Part shown: piece by piece, positions 45,647 to 54,087 of the stretch | Layout: the number at the start of each line of letters is the position of its first letter | Numbering within the stretch: position 1 is the stretch's first letter | Origin: Staphylococcus pseudintermedius | GTDB lineage: Bacteria > Bacillota > Bacilli > Staphylococcales > Staphylococcaceae | NCBI RefSeq assembly: GCF_001792775.2 | Contig: NZ_MLGE02000002.1 | Coordinates: 124,001-188,000, forward strand | Direction: 5' to 3' | DNA: 64,000 nucleotides | The notes under the pieces: model-generated | Told to the model about the DNA's origin: nothing | Seen by the model: the letters and a program-made list of their open reading frames with translations, nothing else | Database searches by the model: none | Program-made: the position numbers and the translations under genes

Positions 45647-45856
45647 TTGAAAAAGAATCACCTTGATGAAGCACTGACAGGTATCAGCATTTTAGATTTG
45701 ATTTTTGTCGTTCCTTTCTTCGCACTCTTTTCTTATCTTCCTTTAGAACATTGGTGGCAATGGATTATCAATATCATCATTGTCGTACTATGTGCACTAG
45801 GTGCAGCATATCTTTTCTATACGATTAAAAAGCGATTCAACAGTGACCACCATTGA
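45647..45856 (+). CDS. Small two-helix membrane protein
   Basis: A 69-residue protein with two hydrophobic segments (ISILDLIFVVPFFALFSYL and WWQWIINIIIVVLCALGAAYLFY) and a basic, histidine-containing tail. The frame opens at an ATG at 45617 that lacks a ribosome binding site. AAAGGAG stands 10 bases before the TTG at 45647, which I take as the start. Divergent from fruRKA. No family recognised. Confidence 0.6.
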   Translation: MKKNHLDEALTGISILDLIFVVPFFALFSYLPLEHWWQWIINIIIVVLCALGAAYLFYTIKKRFNSDHH

Positions 45857-45966
45857 ATAGTTTAGCTGGGGGACAGTATCATCGTCCCTCGTTATTCAAT
45901 CGATTTGATTCCGAATTTTTGTTAAACTTGTAGTCAATACATATGAGGTGTAAGGGGGATGGAAAG

Positions 45967-46170
45967 ATGCTAAAAAATAGAAAAGAACGACTGACGGCGG
46001 CAATCATTTCTTTAATCATTTCTATCGCTTTTGTCGTTCTAGACATTTTTAATATCATGACAAAAGAATCGAATACTGCACTCATATTAAGTATTAGTAG
46101 TTTGCTCGTTTTCTGGACTTTTATTGTCATTGACATTTATGTGCTATACAAACTCAAAAAAGAAGCGTGA
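45967..46170 (+). CDS. Small two-helix membrane protein
   Basis: A 67-residue protein with a basic start (MLKNRKERL), two hydrophobic segments (TAAIISLIISIAFVVLDIF and ALILSISSLLVFWTFIVIDIYVLY) and a basic end KLKKEA. SD AAGGGGG precedes ATG 45967 by eight bases, so I use it instead of the upstream codons. The stop codon lies inside the terminator stem. No family recognised. Confidence 0.6.
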   Translation: MLKNRKERLTAAIISLIISIAFVVLDIFNIMTKESNTALILSISSLLVFWTFIVIDIYVLYKLKKEA

Positions 46171-46204
46171 CCGACTTTTCCCGTCGCATCACGCTTTCTT
46201 TTTT
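46156..46204. terminator. Bidirectional terminator between small membrane protein genes
   Basis: AAAAAAGAAGCGTGA pairs with TCACGCTTTCTTTTTT (one mismatch) between convergent genes; T-runs on both strands. Confidence 0.85.
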
Positions 46205-46214
46205 ATATTAATAT

Positions 46215-46394
46215 TTAGTAACGTTCGTAAGCGTAAGAACCAATGACTGCACCAGCTGGAATGCCGATAAATGGTGTGAAAATCGTACTCAACAACACCA
46301 TTGACACAATCATAATCACAAAACTTTTCGAACCTATCTTCATATCTAACAAATTCTCTTTAACTCGTTCAAAATAATCCCTGACTTTCATCAT
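46215..46394 (-). CDS. Small membrane protein, one or two helices
   Basis: A 59-residue protein with an amphipathic charged start (MMKVRDYFERVKENLLDMKIG) and hydrophobic stretch SFVIMIVSMVLLSTIFTPFIGIPAGAVIG. Starts at ATG 46394 or the adjacent ATG at 46391, six or nine bases after GGAG; upstream codons lack an SD. No family recognised. Confidence 0.5.
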   Translation of the reverse strand: MMKVRDYFERVKENLLDMKIGSKSFVIMIVSMVLLSTIFTPFIGIPAGAVIGSYAYERY

Positions 46395-46543
46395 ATACAA
46401 CTCCATTTTTGGCATTTTTTAACTTCGCTACCCCCTTATAATAGCTCATGAATCGCATTGTATACATGAGTCCCGGGGCCTATATCAATGTCAGACATTT
46501 GTTGTATATGGCAAATGTTCCAAAGTATCACGCCTTTTTCAAA

Positions 46544-47023
46544 TTACTGAATGACCTGCTTCACTTCAGCATGACTCATCTCAATTAAATCATGCGGCGC
46601 TAAGCCCATTTGTACGCCGCGCTGTCCCGCACTCACAAAGACCCTGTCGAGCAACTCTATCGTACCATTAATGACTGTCGGAAAATGAGTCTTCATTCCA
46701 ATCGGTGAGCAACCTCCACGTATATAGCCTGTCACTTTTTTCAAATCGTCGAGCGGCATCAAGTGCAATTTCTTTTCATGAACTGCCGCCGCTGCTGCTT
46801 TCATATCTAAATGTGCTGTCACTGGAATAACGAAGACAAAATGCTCATGGTTGGCATTTTCAAGAACGAGCGTTTTGTACACTTCTGCACTATTCGCGTT
46901 AATCAGCGCCGCAACTTCATGACCTTCAAGATGTCCCTCACCCACTTCAAACGTTCGAATCTCATAGTTCACTTTCGCTCTATCCAATTGACGCATCGCA
47001 TTTGTTTTCTTTTGTTTCGCCAT
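46544..47023 (-). CDS. ybaK: Cys-tRNA(Pro) deacylase, YbaK/EbsC family
   Basis: A 159-residue editing protein that hydrolyses cysteine mischarged on tRNA-Pro. Typical elements are the catalytic lysine in EVYKTLVLEN, VIPVTAHLDMKAAA, GYIRGGCSPIGMKT and VSAGQRGVQMGLAP. An SD (AGAAGGTAAG) stands before the ATG. It lies 22 bp after the teichoic-acid-type transferase gene on the same strand, which may be read through. Confidence 0.9.
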   Translation of the reverse strand: MAKQKKTNAMRQLDRAKVNYEIRTFEVGEGHLEGHEVAALINANSAEVYKTLVLENANHEHFVFVIPVTAHLDMKAAAAAVHEKKLHLMPLDDLKKVTGYIRGGCSPIGMKTHFPTVINGTIELLDRVFVSAGQRGVQMGLAPHDLIEMSHAEVKQVIQ

Positions 47024-47045
47024 GATCTTACCTTCTTTCTATCAT

Positions 47046-49373
47046 TTATCGCGCAAATATCGACCGCACAACTTGTTCATCTGAATCACTTTGGTCATAT
47101 GTCATTAATTGTGCAATGACTTTTTGATGATCAACAGATGATGTTGTTTCAATGTATTGCTGAATTTTTTCAACATCTGGTGTGACTTTTTGAATACTTG
47201 GAAATTCCGTCATATCAAAGTAAAAGCCGACATCTTGTTGATAATCTACTGTATCTTCATCAAGAATTAAAATAGGACGATTTAAATGCGCATAATCAAA
47301 CATTGCTGACGAATAATCTGAAATCAGTACATCTGATATTAAATATAACTCTTGGATGTCTACCATTTCATTAAAAAAGCAATGGACACGCGGATGCAAA
47401 TTTTGATAAAGTTCACGCAAATGCCCTTCATTCGGATGCAATTTCACAATCATTTCATAAGATGACGGGAGACGTTCCAACAATGCGACAATATCTAATT
47501 CTGACACTGATTGTCGCGCATTTTTACGCCAAGTCGGACAGAATAAAATGTACTTTTTAGTCGCATCTCGTTGGAAGAAATACTTTTCTTGAATTTCCAA
47601 CCATTTCGCTTCATCGTTTTGATGGCGAATTAACAAACTGTTCCGTGGCGCACCGTGACGTAAAATCGTTAAATTCGGATGAGTATCAAGTCGAAATGCC
47701 GAGCGAATATAAGTTTCGTAGCGTTCTGAAGTGGATAACAAGACATTCCATTTCTGCATACGTGGTGCAAATTGTTGCGCTTGTTTTTGACGTTCAACAG
47801 CATCCACTAAATCATTCACCATCCGTTTAAGCGGAAAGCCGTGCCACGTTTGAATCACTTGTTGGTCAGGATGTTTCACCAGTCTATCCCACAAATTTCC
47901 GTTAATGACCGCATAACGACATCGTTCAAAAGCACGCATGTAAGCACGTGTGCCAAAGCGTATAGGTGTCATATCATAGCTACGAACTTCCATTTCCACT
48001 AACGGATCTGCCGCGCTCACATAAATCGTAAGCTCCGGATACAATCGCTTCATCGCACATGCAATGGCTTTCGGATCACCTGAAAAGTTTTTACCATGAA
48101 ACGATTCGATAAACACCGCCTGGCCAGACACGTGACGACGTTGATTTTGAAACTTTTTCACTTGTGCTTCAACGTTAAAGAGCCCTTTACGCGTGAATTG
48201 ATACAAACGCGACCCTTTACGGAACGGACTTTTCGGTGCTTGTTCTGCTGTCTCTTTCACTTTCACTACAACACGTTTCGCCGTGTTTTGGACATATTGG
48301 TAACTTGCTTTCATTTTTGGTTTGGCAATTTGTGACACATCAATCGTATGCGCTGCTGCCATAGCCATTGTTTGAGCAATCAATGCCTCTGTATCGTGAC
48401 CTTGCGCAAGTTGTGTATGGAAAGTCTCGACATCCGCTTCACGTTCCGTATCTGTATACTTACCATTAACCATCTCTACAATTTTTGCAGCATCACTTTC
48501 TAATGATTTTGTAATCCAAGTGACTGCATGAAACGGCGCATAAATATCTTTCAACACACCATCCTCGCCTGGATAAAGACACACACGATTGCCTTGTGCC
48601 ATTGCTTCTAATATCGAATAACCAAACGTTTCATACGGTGACGTGGACACGTAAATATAATCTGTCGGCTCTGACCCGTTAATATGGACATAATCTTCTA
48701 AATGATACGCAACGACAAGATTTTCGTACAGTTCCAGTGATGGTCCATATCCTTGTAAATAAAGATGAATGCGCGTTTCGCCTTGTGTATACACAAAATA
48801 ACGCATCAACTTTAACACATACGAAATGTCTTTAATTTCATCTTCAAAACGGGCTTTCATTAATAAATTGTGCGTTTGGTGGACAGGTTGCGTTTGAAAT
48901 TGCACGTGCTGATGGTTCACATACATCGGAAAGACATACGGATAGTCATAGCGCTCTTGAAATGCTTCTGCAATTTTTGGCGTACTGACACGCACTGCAT
49001 CAATCGCTTCCAATGCCAGATCCATTTGTGGGTTCAGGTACGCTAACGGACTGTGAATTTCACCTAAAATGCGCATTTCCGATGTACGATGTTTCACTTC
49101 TCGCGCAAATTCGAAAAAGTCCTCGCGTGTTAAAATGAGTAAGTCTGCCTGAGCTAACGTCTGTGCCCCGCGAAATGCGATAAACTGCGCGCCTTCAATC
49201 GCTTGCCCTTCTTCAGCTTTCAATTGACTCACTTGACGCTGACGAAAATGCATATAATTGACATATGTCACTTGATGACCTGCATGCAGAAAACTTTGGA
49301 TTAAATTGAGGTTACTTCGCGTTGTGCCACCTTTTTGAAAAATGTTATAGCCTAATATTTTAATGTGCATCAC
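47046..49373 (-). CDS. Fused glycosyltransferase and CDP-glycerol glycerophosphotransferase
   Basis: A 775-residue two-domain protein. Residues 1 to about 345 resemble a GT4-type sugar transferase (FQKGGTTRSNLNLIQSFLHAG at the start, SPYETFGYSILEAMAQG as the donor-binding motif). Residues about 400-775 are a CDP-glycerol glycerophosphotransferase domain of the TagB/TagF/TarF type (TWHGFPLKRMVND, VKLHPNEGHL, ISDVLISDYSSAMFDYA). It probably builds or decorates a glycerolphosphate-containing surface polymer at the cytoplasmic membrane face. AGGAG is seven bases before the GTG at 49373, followed by ATG at 49370; either may be used. No other tag/tar gene is close by. Confidence 0.8.
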   Translation of the reverse strand: MMHIKILGYNIFQKGGTTRSNLNLIQSFLHAGHQVTYVNYMHFRQRQVSQLKAEEGQAIEGAQFIAFRGAQTLAQADLLILTREDFFEFAREVKHRTSEMRILGEIHSPLAYLNPQMDLALEAIDAVRVSTPKIAEAFQERYDYPYVFPMYVNHQHVQFQTQPVHQTHNLLMKARFEDEIKDISYVLKLMRYFVYTQGETRIHLYLQGYGPSLELYENLVVAYHLEDYVHINGSEPTDYIYVSTSPYETFGYSILEAMAQGNRVCLYPGEDGVLKDIYAPFHAVTWITKSLESDAAKIVEMVNGKYTDTEREADVETFHTQLAQGHDTEALIAQTMAMAAAHTIDVSQIAKPKMKASYQYVQNTAKRVVVKVKETAEQAPKSPFRKGSRLYQFTRKGLFNVEAQVKKFQNQRRHVSGQAVFIESFHGKNFSGDPKAIACAMKRLYPELTIYVSAADPLVEMEVRSYDMTPIRFGTRAYMRAFERCRYAVINGNLWDRLVKHPDQQVIQTWHGFPLKRMVNDLVDAVERQKQAQQFAPRMQKWNVLLSTSERYETYIRSAFRLDTHPNLTILRHGAPRNSLLIRHQNDEAKWLEIQEKYFFQRDATKKYILFCPTWRKNARQSVSELDIVALLERLPSSYEMIVKLHPNEGHLRELYQNLHPRVHCFFNEMVDIQELYLISDVLISDYSSAMFDYAHLNRPILILDEDTVDYQQDVGFYFDMTEFPSIQKVTPDVEKIQQYIETTSSVDHQKVIAQLMTYDQSDSDEQVVRSIFAR

Positions 49374-49420
49374 GTATTCGCTCCTACTTCTTCAATTCAA
49401 TTTCCCACATTATAACATGA

Positions 49421-49484
49421 AAACAGCAGATTATCGCATGACGCCAATGTCGTAATGACGTGCCATGTGAGATATCTGCTGTTT
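49421..49484 (-). terminator. Terminator-like hairpin after norA
   Basis: AAACAGCAGAT (49421-49431) pairs with ATCTGCTGTTT (49474-49484), and inner bases can pair further. It lies just after the norA stop and overlaps the leader of the next minus-strand gene. Confidence 0.6.
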
Positions 49485-49507
49485 CAAATTATTTTTAATT
49501 CACATCT

Positions 49508-50674
49508 CTAAGACTGTTTCAAATTTTGATGACGTCGCAACTGTTTTTCAATCAAAATCACAATACAGCCGAGGAGCATGAACATAATCGACATGTATAA
49601 TGGATATTCAATATTAACATCATATAAACCACCAGCAATGAGCGGCCCAATAAAATTCCCCATACTCGTAAATGTTGAATTAAGTCCACCAGCAAAGCCT
49701 TGACGATTCCCCGCAATATTTGAGAAATAATTCGTTAATGCAGGTCGAATTAAGTCAAAACCGATAAACACGATGAAACAGATCAACATCACTTGCCAAT
49801 AGCTATGTGCAAAAATTAAAAGCATAAGGACAAACGCCGAATAGATTAAAGCGTATATAATAAACACGAGCTCACTCATGCGACGTATCATTTTATCAAA
49901 TAAGAACACTTGGAAGATGGCACCAAAAATACCGCCACCTGTAATCGCAATCGAAATGTCAGCTGGTGTAAAATCCATTTTGTCCGCCGTATACAATGGA
50001 AATAACGTCTCAAATGCAGATAAGCCAAACGCTAAAATTAATGTTAAAATGGCGGGTGTAATAAAAGCTTTGTAATTTATTTTGCCAAATTCCGTACTAT
50101 CAAACTGTGCAAACCCTTGTGTCGTTGCACGTTTCGGTGACTGGATGAAGAGCAAAGTACAAATAAAAGCCAAAACGCCGAGCACACCAGCAAAAACAAA
50201 GGGTAAACGATGTGAAATCTCTGCCAAGAAACCACCTATCCCCGGCCCTAAAATAAAACCCGCTGAAATGATGGCTGACATGTAACCAAAATTGCGCGCT
50301 TTATCTTTTGGTGGAGAGAGATCCGCAATCAAACCTGTCACCCCTGGCATGACCATCCCAGCACTAAAGCCCCCAAGTACACGTGACACGATAAGTAACG
50401 AAAAAGTATGGCTCCACGCAAATAAAAACTCCGAAACACTAAATAAAACTAAGCCAATACAAATAATGAGTTTTTTGCCTAATCGGTCTGCCAAAGTCCC
50501 GCCAAAAGGTGAAATCAACATTTGAGCGAGCGCAAATACTGCAACGAGTACACCCAAGTCTGCCCCGGTGAGTCCTAAATCTTTTAAATAGACCGGTAGC
50601 ACAGGAATAATGAGCCCGATTCCTAAAAAGACTAAGAAAATATTCAAATATAAAATGATGAATTGTTTTTTCAA
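49508..50674 (-). CDS. norA: Multidrug efflux MFS transporter NorA
   Basis: A 388-residue proton-driven exporter of fluoroquinolones, dyes and quaternary ammonium compounds, with 12 helices. It is close to S. aureus NorA throughout: LGIGLIIPVLPVYLKDLGLTG, ISPFGGTLADRLGKKLIICIGL (MFS motif A), GFILGPGIGGFLAE (motif C) and the end GNFIGPLIAGGLYDV. The frame extends nine codons upstream. GGAAGGAG lies eight bases before the TTG at 50674, which gives exactly the S. aureus length, so I take that. Its known S. aureus regulator MgrA is coded at 58 kb. Confidence 0.93.
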   Translation of the reverse strand: MKKQFIILYLNIFLVFLGIGLIIPVLPVYLKDLGLTGADLGVLVAVFALAQMLISPFGGTLADRLGKKLIICIGLVLFSVSEFLFAWSHTFSLLIVSRVLGGFSAGMVMPGVTGLIADLSPPKDKARNFGYMSAIISAGFILGPGIGGFLAEISHRLPFVFAGVLGVLAFICTLLFIQSPKRATTQGFAQFDSTEFGKINYKAFITPAILTLILAFGLSAFETLFPLYTADKMDFTPADISIAITGGGIFGAIFQVFLFDKMIRRMSELVFIIYALIYSAFVLMLLIFAHSYWQVMLICFIVFIGFDLIRPALTNYFSNIAGNRQGFAGGLNSTFTSMGNFIGPLIAGGLYDVNIEYPLYMSIMFMLLGCIVILIEKQLRRHQNLKQS

Positions 50675-50991
50675 ATGCGCCACTCCTTCCGCTTCATTCA
50701 AAATATTACAACATTATATAACATTTGTTTTACAAAAGAAAGTTTCGAAACACTAAAATTAAAAGTTTTTGAAATCAAGAACATCAAACCTTTTGTATAT
50801 TATAAACAAAAATTTTATAGCTTATTATCATCTAAAGGGAGCCGGTGCACGTGATGTAAAGATTCCGCTTCCCTTCACTTTCACTGTCATCTCTACAACT
50901 CGAGACTGATTCCTATTTAAAAGACAGTGAAAAATTTGAAACCATCGAAATTAACGGTTATGCTATATATCTCATAGAAGGAGGTATCACG

Positions 50992-51609
50992 ATGAATGCC
51001 CGATACATTGCACGTATCACCTATGTGGTATTAATTCTTATTTCAATACTTATTCCCAATCAATTAATGTTTTTAACACTCAATGTATCTTTAGCTTATA
51101 TTCCATTAGAATTGGCCTATTTGATCAAACTTTTTATACCGGGGCGTGCATTTGAATGGCCGCTTTTTATCATATACTTATTTATCTTTATATTAATGTT
51201 ACCAAACACATTTTATATGGTGACAGATTTAATCCATTTGAATCAATTTACATTTAATTTTTTGGCTGAACTCAATTTATATGAGTGGTTCCATTTCACA
51301 TTACTCATCTCATCAGTCATCTTCTCACTTTATTGTTATGTGTTAATTGTGATGGAAATTTATCACCTCATTCAAGTTACTCCATTACGTATCGTTGCTT
51401 TGTTCGGCATGATGGTTTTGAGTGGACTCGGCATTTATGTAGGTCGCTTTTTACGTTTTCATAGCGTGCATATTATTAATCACCCATTTTCCGTCATCGT
51501 CTCAACATTAAAATCACTGAATCTTGAGGCACTTATTTTTGTGTCATTTATCATATTAATTCAAGCTTTACTATTTTTATTTGTGAAAGGAGTTCGAAGC
51601 CGTACATGA
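50992..51609 (+). CDS. DUF1361 family membrane protein
   Basis: A 205-residue membrane protein with about six helices. The segments LMLPNTFYMVTDLIHL and GIYVGRFLRFHS are hallmarks of DUF1361, a family of unknown function. SD GAAGGAGGT precedes the ATG. It is the first of three tightly linked plus-strand membrane protein genes: the next start overlaps its stop by four bases. The 50702-50991 region upstream holds no gene I can support. Confidence 0.8.
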   Translation: MNARYIARITYVVLILISILIPNQLMFLTLNVSLAYIPLELAYLIKLFIPGRAFEWPLFIIYLFIFILMLPNTFYMVTDLIHLNQFTFNFLAELNLYEWFHFTLLISSVIFSLYCYVLIVMEIYHLIQVTPLRIVALFGMMVLSGLGIYVGRFLRFHSVHIINHPFSVIVSTLKSLNLEALIFVSFIILIQALLFLFVKGVRSRT

Positions 51610-51878
51610 TTTCAACAGTTATATTTATCAGTGCGATACCGGCCTTTCAACTTCTGATCACTCTATTTTACTATCAAATCGGCTGGCGCAAATGGTGGCC
51701 CCTCGTCATGCTGTTACTACCTATGGGCATTGCTGTATTCGGAATTCAACTGTTGTATTACGAACGACATTATCCAAACTGGCAACTTCCCTTTAAAGTG
51801 AAATTATTGCTAAAATACAGTTATATTCTTACATGTCTTCAATTTGTAAGCTTATATTTATTGCTGTTTGGCATTTAA
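51606..51878 (+). CDS. Small membrane protein in DUF1361-CPBP unit
   Basis: A 90-residue protein with three hydrophobic segments (TVIFISAIPAFQLLITLFYY, WWPLVMLLLPMGIAVFGIQLLYY, YILTCLQFVSLYLLLFGI). The ATG overlaps the DUF1361 stop (ATGA), and GGAG stands before it within that gene, so translation is probably coupled. No family recognised. Confidence 0.6.
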   Translation: MISTVIFISAIPAFQLLITLFYYQIGWRKWWPLVMLLLPMGIAVFGIQLLYYERHYPNWQLPFKVKLLLKYSYILTCLQFVSLYLLLFGI

Positions 51879-51912
51879 TAACTGTAGAAGCAAAGTACCT
51901 AGGAGGAAAATG

Positions 51913-52623
51913 ATGCATATGTCTTCAAAGCAAGTCGCCTGGCGTGATTTATGGGCGATAGTCATCTATTTTTTAGCACAAATCATTCTGGGCAATGTGT
52001 TCAGTCTATTCTTAATCCCATCAACACAAATACCGGTCGCAATGGCACTGTTAATTGTCGGTATACTCACGTCCATCTTTGTCATTATTTATTTGGCATG
52101 GTCGCATCGTCACGGCTTAAAAACTAAGATAACCGTCGCATTGATGCAAAGTAGAAAGCATATTAAGCTGATGATCAGTGTGTATGTGCTCTATATGATT
52201 GCGAATATGATTTTCACTTATGTATTACAGTTGTTACCTGAACAATGGCAATTTAAAGAAACAGGCAACCAAGAAGTACTCATGGCCTTTTTCCATCAAC
52301 CGGCTTGGTTACCACTCGTATTTTTAAGTTTAGCCATTTTGACACCGATCACCGAGGAATTGCTTTTCCGTCATATCATTATTGGCGAGCTCGGCAAAAA
52401 ATGGGGCCTCATGTTTACAGGTCTGATTTCTATCGTTATTTTTGCAAGTTTGCATATGTTTGCCGCACACCATCCACTTGAAGCGGTACCGTATATTTTT
52501 CTAGCAACGATGTTCGTCGTTGCTTACATTAAAAGTGGTTGTAACATTGCTGTGTCTATTTTCTTGCATATGTTTAATAATACACTTGCTTTTATCGGCG
52601 TCCTTTTCCAAATTTTTTCATAA
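51913..52623 (+). CDS. CPBP-family intramembrane metalloprotease (CAAX protease-like)
   Basis: A 236-residue membrane protein with about seven helices and the three CPBP motifs: EELLFRHIIIGEL (EExxxR), IFASLHMFAAHHP (FxxxH) and FLHMFNNT (HxxxN). Family members process peptides or act in bacteriocin immunity and protein display; in S. aureus several affect surface display and agr peptide maturation. Several ATGs follow the SD AGGAGG; I choose 51913, six bases from it. It ends a three-gene membrane-protein unit with a strong terminator. Confidence 0.85.
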   Translation: MHMSSKQVAWRDLWAIVIYFLAQIILGNVFSLFLIPSTQIPVAMALLIVGILTSIFVIIYLAWSHRHGLKTKITVALMQSRKHIKLMISVYVLYMIANMIFTYVLQLLPEQWQFKETGNQEVLMAFFHQPAWLPLVFLSLAILTPITEELLFRHIIIGELGKKWGLMFTGLISIVIFASLHMFAAHHPLEAVPYIFLATMFVVAYIKSGCNIAVSIFLHMFNNTLAFIGVLFQIFS

Positions 52624-52629
52624 TACTTA

Positions 52630-52662
52630 AACCCCCACGTACAATCAAACGACGTGGGGGTT
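52630..52662 (+). terminator. Terminator after the CPBP protease gene
   Basis: Perfect 11-bp GC-rich stem (AACCCCCACGT with ACGTGGGGGTT), 11-nt loop, then ATTTTT. Confidence 0.92.
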
Positions 52663-52753
52663 ATTTTTATATACGAAATTGAATACATGAATCGTTACAG
52701 CTCGATTCAGTGTTGGACCGGTAAAAGGGACGCCAGTTCAATCATCAACTGGT

Positions 52754-53692
52754 TTATAAACTTTTCAGCGCTGCCTTTACACCTTCGACCGCTTCAGCTG
52801 AACGTTTCAACTGCGCTTTTTCTTCATCCGTTAACTCTAATTCAATAATACGTTCGACACCATTTGCACCTAAAACAGTTGGCACGCCGATATAAATATC
52901 ATCCAACTGATACTCCCCTTGGCAATAAGCGATCGTTGGTAATACACGTTTTTGATCTTCTAAAATCGCAATCAACATTTCATAAACTGCCGCTGCCGGT
53001 GCATAATAAGCTGAACCCGTGCCTAACAGTTGGACAATTTCTGCGCCACCTTTACGTGTTCTTTCAACAATTTCTTCTATTTTTTTTGGTGGTAACAGTT
53101 CATTAAGTGGCACGCCATTCACTTGGCTATGACGCACTAACGGCACCATCGTATCCCCATGTCCGCCCAACACTAATCCTGTCACATCATTCACTGCAAC
53201 ATCTAAAGCTTCTGCAACAAATGTATTAAATCTCGCAGTATCTAACACACCCGATTGTCCAATGACACGTTCACTCGGAAAACCTGACGTACGATAAACG
53301 GTATACGTCATCGCATCAACTGGGTTCGTTAAGACGATAATCGTACAGTGAGGTGAATATTGCACAATTTTCTTCGTCACTTCAACCATGACTTGTTCAT
53401 TCGTTTGGACTAAATCATCACGACTCATACCAGGTTGACGTGGGACCCCTGCCGTAATGACAACAACATCCGAATCTTTCGTATCCGCATAGTCGACAGT
53501 AGAATTCACATGCACATTAAATCCCAAAATTGAGCCACTTTGTTGCATGTCTAATGTTTTCCCTTTCATCACTGACGCGTTCTTTTCACGGTCAACAATC
53601 AACACATCCGCATTGCCATGAGAAGCAACAATAAATGCAAGTGTTGCACCCGTGTGACCTGATCCAATAATTGAAACTTTTTTTCGTCTCAT
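52754..53692 (-). CDS. mdh: NAD-dependent malate dehydrogenase
   Basis: A 312-residue member of the LDH/MDH family that interconverts malate and oxaloacetate. The NAD loop is [13 protein letters not shown], and the active-site loop reads [13 protein letters not shown]. The arginine there, where lactate dehydrogenases have glutamine, marks malate specificity. The catalytic aspartate is in SGVLDTARF and the histidine in [13 protein letters not shown]. The length equals that of the B. subtilis enzyme. SD AAGGGGG precedes the ATG. To my knowledge S. aureus relies on malate:quinone oxidoreductases instead, so this gene separates the organism from it. Confidence 0.92.
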   Translation of the reverse strand: MRRKKVSIIGSGHTGATLAFIVASHGNADVLIVDREKNASVMKGKTLDMQQSGSILGFNVHVNSTVDYADTKDSDVVVITAGVPRQPGMSRDDLVQTNEQVMVEVTKKIVQYSPHCTIIVLTNPVDAMTYTVYRTSGFPSERVIGQSGVLDTARFNTFVAEALDVAVNDVTGLVLGGHGDTMVPLVRHSQVNGVPLNELLPPKKIEEIVERTRKGGAEIVQLLGTGSAYYAPAAAVYEMLIAILEDQKRVLPTIAYCQGEYQLDDIYIGVPTVLGANGVERIIELELTDEEKAQLKRSAEAVEGVKAALKSL

Positions 53693-53876
53693 ATTCCAAA
53701 ACCCCCTTGTCTTTCATCACTTTTATTATATCATTGCATTTTTATAAATGTATAACACTATTCACATTATTACATGTAATCTTTGTGACAAACGCTAATG
53801 AATCATTATAGAAGATGACATAAGGGGGATGGTTTATGACTTACTTATAAACGCTTTGTAATATTAAAAATAACTT
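53693..53876. other. Junction region between mdh and the broken RloB gene
   Basis: This gap contains the mdh leader and, on the plus strand, AAGGGGG followed seven bases on by ATG (53836) with a stop after four codons. That looks like the beginning of a gene cut off next to the RloB remnant, hinting at a deletion junction. No complete gene is seen. Confidence 0.35.
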
Positions 53877-54087
53877 TTAAATCATGGTGGATATTCGTAT
53901 AAGGATTTTGACCAATGCTTTATGACTTTGAGAAACCGCTTCAACACTCACACTGATATTAGACTTGCTATGCTTTTTCCTTAACATGTCAACATAGTGT
54001 TTTTCAGTGTAACCCTCACAGTATATTTTAACTATTTTGTTTGGTGTTTTGCCTTTTTTATCTTCCTCGTCTTTTGTTTTTACTCAT
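53877..54087 (-). pseudogene. RloB-like (TOPRIM) gene remnant, frameshifted and truncated
   Basis: An ATG at 54087 overlaps the end of the ATPase gene and begins MSKNKRRGR before a stop. In the next frame, starting around the A-rich tract at 54070-54080, translation gives KTPNKIVKIYCEGYTEKHY and then DMLRKKHSKSNISVSVEA, ending at a stop at 53877. The CEGYTEKHY part matches the first TOPRIM motif of RloB (CEGxTExxY). A whole RloB has about 200 residues, so most of the gene is lost and the rest is frameshifted. The partner ATPase upstream is intact. Confidence 0.7.
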
